5,363 bases of DNA from positions 1 to 5,363 of the forward strand of contig JALRCL010000880.1 in assembly GCA_023268575.1 (NCBI GenBank), in the 5' to 3' direction. The notes under the pieces were generated by a model. That model was not told the DNA's origin and searched no databases. It worked only from the letters and a program-made list of their open reading frames with translations. The translations under genes were made by a program, and so were the position numbers. Of the stretch, positions 1 to 5,363 are shown piece by piece (positions within the stretch are counted from its first letter, which is position 1; each line of letters begins with the position of its first letter). Source of the stretch: Patulibacter sp. GTDB taxonomy: Bacteria > Actinomycetota > Thermoleophilia > Solirubrobacterales > Solirubrobacteraceae.

Positions 1-1
1 G

Positions 2-952
2 CCGCCGATGAAGCGCTACGTCGCCCACCGCGTCGGGCGCGTGGGACCGGCGCTCTGGGCGGTCATCACCATCTGCCTGCTGCTCTACGGGACCGCCGGG
101 GCGAGCTTCGGCGAGGTCACCGCGATGTACGGCTTCGCGCAGGTCTGGGCGCCCGCCGCGGTCAACGCGCCGGTCGGGCACGCCTGGTCGATCGACGTCG
201 AGGTCGCCTACTACCTCGTGCTGCCGATCGCCGGGCTCGGCTGCGCGTGGCTCATGCGGCGCTGGCCCGGCCGGGTCGGCGGGGGCCTGGCGATCGCGGT
301 GATCGTCGCCATCGGCGCCCTCGGCCTGACGTTCGCGGCGACGTGGCTGCCGAGCGAGACGCCTCCGATGCACTCGCCGATCGGCGCGATCGTCGCGTTC
401 ATCCCGGGCGTCGCCGTGGCGATCGCCGAGGTCCGCTGGGGCATCCTCCTGTCCCGTTGGCCTGCGGCCCGCGGCGTCGGCGCGATCCTCGCGGTCGCCG
501 GCGTGGTCGTCTTCTACAAGATGAGCTCGTGGACCACGATCGGCTCGACCGAGGCGATCGTCTACAACGCGGTCGCGGCCGGCCTGATCGTCGCGGGCCT
601 CGTCCTCTGGCAGCTCACCGGCAGCGCCACCTGGGCGCCGCTGCGCTGGAGCGTGCCCCGCTGGCTCGGCGAGCGGTCCTACTCGATCTTCATGGGCCAC
701 GGCATCATCGCCTACGAGCTGCGCGACGTCGGCACGGACGCCGGCTCGCTCTGGGGGCACTTCCTGCTCTACGAGGCGATCGCGCTGCCGTTGTCGATCG
801 CGTTCGGCGCGATCCTCTTCCAGCTCTTCGAGCTGCCGGCGATGCGCTGGTCCCGCGGGGAGCGTCCGCTGTGGGGCGGCGGCCACGAGGTGACCGGCTT
901 CGAGGCCGACGCGCGGCCTCGGACGACGACGGCGCCCGCCCCCGGGGACTGA
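2..952 (+). CDS. Acyltransferase-3 family membrane protein (OafA/YrhL-like), N-terminus missing
   Basis: This is the C-terminal 316 residues of an integral-membrane acyltransferase; the family moves acyl groups (often acetyl) onto envelope polysaccharides or lipids. The frame is open to the left edge, so the ATG at 8 is probably an internal Met. Family members are usually 350-400 residues and begin with a helix carrying an R/H motif, absent here. Counting from that Met, residues 3-17 resemble the family's Y..RR..R..PAYW segment. HAWSIDVEVAYYL at 59-71 matches the hallmark HTWSLSVEEQFYL with the key Glu kept. WLGERSYSIFMGHG at 219-232 matches the LG..SYSLYL.H motif, and FELPAMRW near 274-281 matches the closing E.P motif. 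Several hydrophobic helices lie between them. The tail from about 283 is hydrophilic, rich in R, T and P, and probably cytoplasmic. It is convergent with the next gene. The family call is firm; the substrate is unknown. Confidence 0.88.
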   Translation, partial: PPMKRYVAHRVGRVGPALWAVITICLLLYGTAGASFGEVTAMYGFAQVWAPAAVNAPVGHAWSIDVEVAYYLVLPIAGLGCAWLMRRWPGRVGGGLAIAVIVAIGALGLTFAATWLPSETPPMHSPIGAIVAFIPGVAVAIAEVRWGILLSRWPAARGVGAILAVAGVVVFYKMSSWTTIGSTEAIVYNAVAAGLIVAGLVLWQLTGSATWAPLRWSVPRWLGERSYSIFMGHGIIAYELRDVGTDAGSLWGHFLLYEAIALPLSIAFGAILFQLFELPAMRWSRGERPLWGGGHEVTGFEADARPRTTTAPAPGD

Positions 953-961
953 GGCGCGCGC

Positions 962-1006
962 CGGCGGGCCGGTCGACGGCGCGCGGGAGCCGGCGGCCCG
1001 CCGCCG
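962..1006. terminator. Possible bidirectional terminator between convergent genes
   Basis: The 58-bp gap between two converging stop codons holds GC-rich inverted repeats. CGGCGGGCCG at 962-971 is exactly complementary to 994-1003, with a 22-nt loop. An alternative compact hairpin pairs CGGCGG at 991-996 with CCGCCG at 1001-1006 around a CCCG loop. A 10-bp palindrome, GGCGCGCGCC, lies at 953-962. No T-tract follows on either strand, so this is not a canonical intrinsic terminator. In DNA this GC-rich such repeats also arise by chance. The position favours a terminator role. Confidence 0.35.
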
Positions 1007-1010
1007 TCGG

Positions 1011-2900
1011 TCAGGGCACCCAGACCGCGAAGCCGTCGACGCTCAGCGGTCGTCCCGGGAACGTGCAGCGCTCGTCCGCGGGCACGCCCGGGCCGACGGC
1101 GACGACCCGGCCCGCGGCCAGCGCGGCGGCGAGGCGACCGCAGTCGTCCTCGACGACCGCCCCCGGCTCGCCGTGCGCGCCCAGCGACCACGCCGGCGTG
1201 GAGCCCTGCGCGAGGATCGGCTGCGCGCTGGCCGGCGGCTCGGCGTCGCCGTGCACCGCGTACGCGTGGCGGTGCCAGAAGCCCGGCGCCGCGAGCACGA
1301 GCCCCACGACGAGCGCTGCCGCGACGGCGACCGCGCCACCGAGGACGATGCCGCGCCGCACGAGCAGCGCCCGCAGGCGCGTCCCGACGGCGACCTCCAG
1401 CGCGACCGCCCCGCCGAAGACGATCGCGATCAGCGTCTGCTCGACCGGCACGCGGTGCAGCGGGTCGTCGATGCGGTGCATCGTGTCGTAGAGCAGCGCG
1501 ACCTGGGCGATGGCCGCCGCGGCGGCCGCGGCGGCGACCCACGGGCGCAGCCGCTCGCCGGGCCACGCCCAGACCGCGACCGCCAGCAGGGTCCAGCACG
1601 GCAGCGCGTAGCGCAACGCGCCGACGACGACCGACGTGTCGCCGAGGATCGCCGTGGCCGGCGCGAACGTCCACGCGACGGCGCCGAGCAGGCCGCACGC
1701 GGCGAGCAGCCGGCGCCACGACCGCTCGCGTCCCGCGGTGCCCACGAGGACCGCCGCGGCCGGCACGAGCAGCACGAACGGCCACCCGATCCGCAGGTAC
1801 TCCCAGCCGCCGGCCTCGATCGCCGCCCGGGGGTGCTCGACGAAGCGCCCCGTCGCGGACTCCAGGAGCGGCGGCAGCGGATCCCCGAACGAGGAAGCCA
1901 TGAGCGGCCACGCCGGGTGGCCGTGGAGGACGAGGTTGCGCACGAGCCACGCGCCGCCGCACGCCGCCGCCAGCGCGAGCGGCGCCAGCCACCACGGTCG
2001 GGCACGGGCGTGGCGCCAGAGGTCGCCGCGGACGCTCCAGGCCAGGAGCAGCCCCACGAGCACCCCGCACGCCGTCGGCGTCTTCACCCCGAGCGCCAGC
2101 AGCAGCCCCACGAAGCCGACGAGCAGGCCGTCCAGCGACCCCTCGCGCCCCGCCCGATGGCCCTGGACGGCGTCGAGCGCCACCACGAGGCCGAGCGTCA
2201 TGACGAGCGCGGCCAGGACGTCGTTGCCGATCTGCGCGGCACCGGCCAGCGACGGCATGCTCAGCGCGACGACGACCGTCGCGCCCCACGCCCCGGCCAC
2301 GAGCGCCCCGAGCCGGCGGGCGAGGGTCCACGTCGCCACGGCGAGCAGCCCCAGCGCCACCGGGGGCAGCAGGACGACGATCGCCGTGATGTCGGTCAGC
2401 CGGACGAGCCAGCCGAGCGCCTGCTCCATCCCCACCGGGTACGCCTCGACCGGCAGGCCGTCGATGACGGTCGGCAGCGATGCCAGGCCCCCGCTGCCCG
2501 CCCAGGCCGCCGGGAGCGGGAGGTGGTAGAGCAGCGCGTCGAACCCGAGCGCCGGCCGGCGCAGGGCGAGCCCGACGAGCACGACGACCGCGACGACGAC
2601 CGCCGCCAGCAGCGGCACGGCCGCCGGGTCGGTCGCCGGGCGCTCGCGCGGGCGCGCCGGCACCCAGCGCAGGACGGCTGCGGCACCGACGACGAGCGGC
2701 AGGCCGACGCGCGGCAGCTCCCCCGGGATCGGCAGGTGCGTCGCGAAGGCCGCCAGCTGGATCCCGAGCCAGCCCCAGACCACCGCGGCGAGCAGGACGA
2801 CGAGCCGGTCGCCCGCCACGGTGCGCTCGGCGAGGCGCCAGGACGCCGCGGCGAGCAGCCCCAGGACCGCGAAGCCGACGAGCGCGTGCGGGACCCACAT
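1011..2900 (-). CDS. Polytopic GT-C-type membrane glycosyltransferase (GT39/ArnT-like)
   Basis: A 629-residue protein with about 14-15 hydrophobic segments, the layout of GT-C enzymes, which use polyprenyl-phosphate sugars on the outer face of the membrane. After four N-terminal helices, an extracytoplasmic loop carries GFDALLYHLP at 119-128; its Asp121 matches the conserved catalytic-type Asp of the first GT-C loop. WLVRNLVLHGHPAWPL at 318-333 resembles the W..RN....GNP.YP segment common in GT39-like proteins, and RYALP at 430-434 is another typical motif. An eight-Ala run lies at 456-463. The last 90 or so residues, after the final helix at about 517-538, form a hydrophilic domain with Cys587 and Cys612. 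The ATG at 2900 lies 11 bp after the upstream methyltransferase stop, suggesting one transcript. I see no strong Shine-Dalgarno sequence, so coupled initiation is likely. Sequence motifs support the fold; donor and acceptor are unknown. An uncharacterised membrane protein of the same superfamily is the alternative. Confidence 0.85.
   Translation of the reverse strand: MWVPHALVGFAVLGLLAAASWRLAERTVAGDRLVVLLAAVVWGWLGIQLAAFATHLPIPGELPRVGLPLVVGAAAVLRWVPARPRERPATDPAAVPLLAAVVVAVVVLVGLALRRPALGFDALLYHLPLPAAWAGSGGLASLPTVIDGLPVEAYPVGMEQALGWLVRLTDITAIVVLLPPVALGLLAVATWTLARRLGALVAGAWGATVVVALSMPSLAGAAQIGNDVLAALVMTLGLVVALDAVQGHRAGREGSLDGLLVGFVGLLLALGVKTPTACGVLVGLLLAWSVRGDLWRHARARPWWLAPLALAAACGGAWLVRNLVLHGHPAWPLMASSFGDPLPPLLESATGRFVEHPRAAIEAGGWEYLRIGWPFVLLVPAAAVLVGTAGRERSWRRLLAACGLLGAVAWTFAPATAILGDTSVVVGALRYALPCWTLLAVAVWAWPGERLRPWVAAAAAAAAIAQVALLYDTMHRIDDPLHRVPVEQTLIAIVFGGAVALEVAVGTRLRALLVRRGIVLGGAVAVAAALVVGLVLAAPGFWHRHAYAVHGDAEPPASAQPILAQGSTPAWSLGAHGEPGAVVEDDCGRLAAALAAGRVVAVGPGVPADERCTFPGRPLSVDGFAVWVP
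1512..1536. repeat. GCC/GCG repeat encoding poly-Ala, with a 16-bp palindrome
   Basis: A run of GCC and GCG codons encodes eight consecutive alanines (residues 456-463) in a membrane helix of the GT-C protein. Positions 1512-1527 form a perfect 16-bp palindrome (GGCCGCCG followed by its reverse complement), and a related GCGGC-rich stretch continues to 1536. It is best explained as low-complexity coding sequence and may be prone to replication slippage. I see no sign that it is a regulatory site. Confidence 0.6.
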
Positions 2901-2911
2901 GGCGGGACCGC

Positions 2912-3694
2912 TCAGCGCCGCGGCCGGCGGGCCACCGCGACGAGGTCGAGGCTCGCGGGGACGTCGTCGTCCCCGAGGCGGAAGTCGTCGACGTCGATCG
3001 CCGCGGCGAGCGGGTCGGCGTTGCGGCGCGTCGCGGTGAGCGCCGTGTCGTAGGCGAGCTGCATGACCCGGCGCGGGAGCCGGTGACGCAGGCCGAGCAC
3101 GTCGAGGCCGAGCATCCGGTCCATCCGGCGCTTCTCCCCGTCCTGGAACCGCAGGTAGCGCTCCGAGCCGTGGAGCCCGAGGATCTCGACCTCGGCGAAC
3201 CAGCCCTCGACGAGCGCGCGCAGCTGCTCCCGGTCGTACTCGATCTCGTGGTACGGATCGACGATCTCGTCCGGACGGGCGAAGGTCAGGCGGTTCGGGG
3301 TCACGAGCACCGCCACCCCGTCGTCCTGCAGGACCCGGGCGATCTCGGCGATCGCGTCGGCGGGCCGCGTCACGTGCTCGATCGCATGGACGGAGACGAC
3401 GGAGGCGAACCGCCGGTCCCAGCCCGCGGGCAGGTCGCGCATGTCGGCCACGTGCGTCTCGCGGCCCTGGCCGGCCAGCGCCTGGGCGGAGACGTCGACG
3501 CCGACGGTCGTCCGCGGCGCGAGCTCGTGGAACGAGTGCCCCACGCCGCAGCCGAGGTCGAGGACCGGCCCGGCGTCCGCCGCCGGCAGCAGCGGCGCCG
3601 CCGTCCGGTACGCGGCGACGTGGCGCTGGAAGGTCGGGTTGAACGCGCCGGCGGGCGACGTGACGCGCTCCCCGGTGACGAGAGGACCTGGCAC
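2912..3694 (-). CDS. Class I SAM-dependent methyltransferase
   Basis: A 260-residue soluble methyltransferase with a Rossmann-type SAM-binding core. Counting from the GTG start, motif I is VLDLGCGVG at 44-52 and the strand-2 acidic residue is Asp67 in GVDVS. HVADMRDLP at 81-89 fits the motif around the adenine, SVHAIEHV at 101-108 is the usual post-II region, and VTPNRLTF at 131-138 follows the next strand. The C-terminal half, from about 140, is probably the substrate-binding part. I chose GTG at 3694 because the residues after it precede motif I by a normal distance, no ATG is available, and TACAAT lies 8 nt upstream. The frame stays open far upstream, but there it only shadows two other genes. 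It lies between two glycosyltransferase genes, so methylation of a sugar or glycan end is plausible. The acceptor cannot be deduced. Fold confidence is high; the start is fairly likely. Confidence 0.88.
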   Translation of the reverse strand: MPGPLVTGERVTSPAGAFNPTFQRHVAAYRTAAPLLPAADAGPVLDLGCGVGHSFHELAPRTTVGVDVSAQALAGQGRETHVADMRDLPAGWDRRFASVVSVHAIEHVTRPADAIAEIARVLQDDGVAVLVTPNRLTFARPDEIVDPYHEIEYDREQLRALVEGWFAEVEILGLHGSERYLRFQDGEKRRMDRMLGLDVLGLRHRLPRRVMQLAYDTALTATRRNADPLAAAIDVDDFRLGDDDVPASLDLVAVARRPRR

Positions 3695-3708
3695 GACGGG
3701 CGATTGTA
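3694..3708 (-). promoter_or_regulatory. Putative -10 element for a leaderless methyltransferase transcript
   Basis: On the minus strand TACAAT (3708 to 3703) matches the sigma-70-type -10 consensus TATAAT at five of six bases. It sits in a short AT-rich patch of an otherwise very GC-rich 86-bp gap. Eight bases separate it from the GTG at 3694, so transcription would start at or within a base or two of the start codon. There is no Shine-Dalgarno-like sequence before this GTG, which fits leaderless translation, common in actinobacteria. No clear -35 box is visible 16-18 bp upstream. The rest of the gap (3709-3780) holds only short GC-rich inverted repeats, such as TCGTCGGGACGA at 3732-3743, and no convincing terminator. 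Confidence 0.5.
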
Positions 3709-3780
3709 TGGGCCGGGCCCCGACCCGAGCATCGTCGGGACGACCGCCCCAGCCACCGGCATCGCCCCGGCCCGGGCGGC

Positions 3781-4596
3781 TCAGGACGGGATGCCGCTGT
3801 CGCCGATCGTCGGCGCGTCCGGCGGCGGGATCTGTCGCGGCGCCGGCGTGAAGCGGGGATCCGGCACGAGGCGCAGGCGGTGCAGGAGCAGGCGCACGCC
3901 GGTCCACATCGTCTTCATCGCGTAGACGGACGCCGGGCGGAACCTGATCGACGAGGCGTCGTCGAAGTACCGCGTGCGGCACGGCACCTCCGCGATCCGG
4001 AACCCGAGGTGCGAGGCCTGGTAGAGCACCTCGCTGTCGAAGCTGAAGCCGATCGCGTTGCGCAGCCACGGGACCTGCAGCAGCAGGTCGCGGCTGTAGG
4101 CCCGGTAGCCGGTGTGGCACTCCGCCAGGTGCGTGCCCATCATCCGGTTCTGCAGCGCCGTGAGGCCCTGGTTCGCGTACCACTTGATCCGCGGCATGCC
4201 CCCGTCCAGCGCGCTCTGGGCCGTCGGGAGGAACCGCGAGCCGAGGACCATGTCGGCCTCGCCGTCGACGATCGGACGAACCATCGACGGGATGAGGTCC
4301 GGCGCGTACTGCCCGTCCGGGTGGAGCATCACGACGATGTCCGCGCCCCGCTGCAGGGCGTTGAGGTAGCACGTCTTCTGGTTCGCGCCGTAGCCGGCGT
4401 TGTGCGGGTGCCAGACCGTCTCGACGTCCAGCCGCTTCGCGACGTCGAGCGTCTCGTCCGTCGAGGAGTCGTCGACGAGGAGGAGCTCGTCGATCCACTC
4501 GCGCGGGATCGCGCCGACGGTCGCCTCGAGCGTCTTGGCCGCGTTGTGCGCGGGCATGACGACGATCGTCTTGTGGTTCGGGGCCGCCTGGCTCAT
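3781..4596 (-). CDS. Family 2 glycosyltransferase, DPM1/polyprenyl-phosphate sugar synthase-like
   Basis: A 271-residue GT-A-fold glycosyltransferase of family GT2. Relatives in the DPM1-like branch transfer a sugar from a nucleotide donor to a polyprenyl phosphate at the cytoplasmic face. The nucleotide-binding start is IVVMPAHNAAKTL at 11-23, followed by LLVDDSSTDET at 39-49. NAGYGANQKTC lies at 66-76, and HPDGQY at 92-97 occupies the metal-binding DXD position. GSRF at 119-122, CHTGYRAYSRDLL at 160-172 and FSFDSEVLYQA at 184-194 are typical of this branch, as is EVPCRTRYFDDASSI at 203-217. There is no C-terminal membrane helix, so it should be soluble or peripheral. The tail from about 245 is proline-rich. 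The ATG at 4596 overlaps the upstream methyltransferase stop as ATGA, with GGAG 5 nt before it, indicating translational coupling. A donor such as GDP-mannose or UDP-glucose is possible but not readable from the sequence. Confidence 0.92.
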   Translation of the reverse strand: MSQAAPNHKTIVVMPAHNAAKTLEATVGAIPREWIDELLLVDDSSTDETLDVAKRLDVETVWHPHNAGYGANQKTCYLNALQRGADIVVMLHPDGQYAPDLIPSMVRPIVDGEADMVLGSRFLPTAQSALDGGMPRIKWYANQGLTALQNRMMGTHLAECHTGYRAYSRDLLLQVPWLRNAIGFSFDSEVLYQASHLGFRIAEVPCRTRYFDDASSIRFRPASVYAMKTMWTGVRLLLHRLRLVPDPRFTPAPRQIPPPDAPTIGDSGIPS

Positions 4597-5363
4597 CGCT
4601 GCTCCGTCGCCGGTCGAGGTCCGGTCGTCCCGCCCGCGCCGTCACGGCGGCGGGCCTCGAGGTAGATGCTCGCCCCGCGGCCGTCGGCCGCCTCGGCGAC
4701 CGCCGCGAGCGCGGCGAGCGGCAGCGTCGCCCCGGCGGCGGCGACCGTCCACGCGCGCGTCGCGGCGTCGATCGGCGCGGACCGCGCGTCGGGCCGGCGG
4801 ATCGCGTCGTAGAGGTCGGCCGTGCCCGGGATCCGTCCCGCCAGCCCGTGCAGCGCGCAGAAGACGCTCTGCCCGGCGCGCAGGTGCCCGACGGTCTCGA
4901 TCGCGAAGCCGTCCTCCTCCAGGCCGCGGACGAGCGCCGCGGGATGCAGGTGCACGAGATGGCGCGGCTGGTCCCACGCGAGCCAGCGATCGCCGAACGA
5001 CCGCGCCTGGCGGCTCTCCGCGTTCGGGCAGGCGATGAGCAGCAGGCCGCCGTCGGCGAGCAGGCGCGCGGCGTGGCGGACCGTGTCGCGCGGATCCGCC
5101 AGGTGCTCGATGACGTGCCAGAGGACGATCGCGGCGGCGCCGCCCTCCGGTCGCTCGAGGTCCGCGAGCGCCGCGTCCATGAGGTCGGGGCGCGACGAGC
5201 CGCCGCGCTCGAGCCCGAGGACCGGGCGGCCGCGGCGCGCCAGCGCGTCGAGCAGGTGACCGTCACCGGCCCCGACGTCGATCACGAGGCCCGGCGGGGC
5301 CGCGCGGTCGATGCGGTGGGCGATCGAGCCGCGGGTGACCCGCAGGATCGCGTCGCCGGGCCC
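4593..5363 (-). CDS. Class I SAM-dependent methyltransferase (Methyltransf_23-like), N-terminus missing
   Basis: The visible 256 residues are most of a SAM-dependent methyltransferase whose start lies beyond the right edge; the frame is open to the last base. Counting visible residues, motif I is VIDVGAGDG at 27-35, followed by GLERG at 50-54 with the acidic residue Glu52. LWHVIEHL at 81-88 is the post-II motif, and LLLIACPN at 107-114 follows strand 5. DRWLAWDQPRHLVHLHP at 125-141 is the W..D.PRH..H signature common in polysaccharide-locus methyltransferases. A hydrophobic helix at about 204-223 precedes a final strand with IYLEARRR. A GTG at 5285 could be mistaken for the start, but it would cut directly into the SAM-binding strand. 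The stop overlaps the next gene's ATG by 4 bp, so the two products are probably made together. Acceptor unknown; a sugar or lipid-linked glycan is the natural guess from context. Confidence 0.88.
   Translation of the reverse strand, partial: GPGDAILRVTRGSIAHRIDRAAPPGLVIDVGAGDGHLLDALARRGRPVLGLERGGSSRPDLMDAALADLERPEGGAAAIVLWHVIEHLADPRDTVRHAARLLADGGLLLIACPNAESRQARSFGDRWLAWDQPRHLVHLHPAALVRGLEEDGFAIETVGHLRAGQSVFCALHGLAGRIPGTADLYDAIRRPDARSAPIDAATRAWTVAAAGATLPLAALAAVAEAADGRGASIYLEARRRDGAGGTTGPRPATEQR
4602..4605 (-). promoter_or_regulatory. Shine-Dalgarno site for the family 2 glycosyltransferase
   Basis: GGAG on the minus strand ends 5 nt before the ATG at 4596 and lies inside the end of the preceding methyltransferase gene. 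It supports this start and, with the ATGA overlap, reinitiation or coupling between the two genes. It contrasts with the two genes downstream, which show no such site. Confidence 0.65.

Noticed and set aside
8..10. ATG at 8 as the true acyltransferase start
   Set aside because: The first conserved helices and the catalytic-type His motif of the family would be missing, and the frame is open to the left edge.
247..1491. A 414-codon plus-strand frame overlapping the acyltransferase
   Set aside because: It is out of frame with the recognised acyltransferase and continues antisense into the GT-C gene. Its composition is that of a shadow frame.
769..2898. A 709-codon minus-strand frame overlapping the GT-C gene
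   Set aside because: It lies in a different frame of the same DNA, has an Arg/Ala/Gly-rich composition with no motifs, and runs antisense into the acyltransferase gene.
1173..3053. A 626-codon plus-strand frame opposite the GT-C gene
   Set aside because: It is rich in Arg, Asp, Gln and Glu with no recognisable domain, and it is antisense to a gene with clear membrane-protein features. It is a GC shadow frame.
2480..3925. A 481-codon plus-strand frame crossing three minus-strand genes
   Set aside because: It spans the ends of unrelated real genes and both intergenic gaps, and it shows no family motif.
2912..5266. A single 784-codon open frame on the minus strand covering the second methyltransferase and everything upstream
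   Set aside because: Only the part from 3694 to 2912 encodes recognisable protein. Upstream it runs out of frame through the GT2 and first methyltransferase genes and is Arg/Ala/Pro-rich shadow sequence, a product of high GC.
4593..5285. GTG at 5285 as the start of the first methyltransferase
   Set aside because: It would remove the residues before motif I, and the frame is open to the window edge with plausible coding sequence (residues such as RVTRGSIAHRIDRA), so the gene is truncated by the window instead.

Overview
The window is very GC-rich (well over 70% by eye). It is densely coding, with strong G/C bias at third codon positions and long stop-free shadow frames. One apparently leaderless gene and the protein families suggest a high-GC actinobacterium-like genome, perhaps a soil lineage such as Thermoleophilia/Solirubrobacterales. 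That placement is inference: there is no rRNA or other marker gene here.

Layout. (1) Positions 2-952, + strand: the C-terminal part of a membrane acyltransferase of the acyltransferase-3 (OafA/YrhL-like) family, whose N-terminus lies before the window. (2) Positions 953-1010: a short gap between convergent genes with GC-rich inverted repeats that may act as a terminator. (3) Positions 1011-5363, - strand: four genes in a row. In transcription order they are a class I SAM methyltransferase (N-terminus beyond the right edge), a family 2 glycosyltransferase of the DPM1-like branch that overlaps it by 4 bp (ATGA), a second class I SAM methyltransferase, and a large polytopic GT-C-type (GT39/ArnT-like) membrane glycosyltransferase starting 11 bp after it. 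An 86-bp gap precedes the second methyltransferase. It contains the most AT-rich patch I noticed, a TACAAT hexamer placed 8 nt before the GTG start, which fits an internal promoter giving a leaderless transcript.

Together the genes look like part of a cell-envelope or exopolysaccharide locus. The DPM1-like enzyme could load a sugar onto polyprenyl phosphate, the GT-C enzyme could transfer such a sugar outside the membrane, and the methyltransferases and acyltransferase could decorate the glycan. Substrates cannot be read from the sequence. I see no mobile element, CRISPR array, tRNA, rRNA or clearly new system. No stretch over 300 bases lacks a gene.
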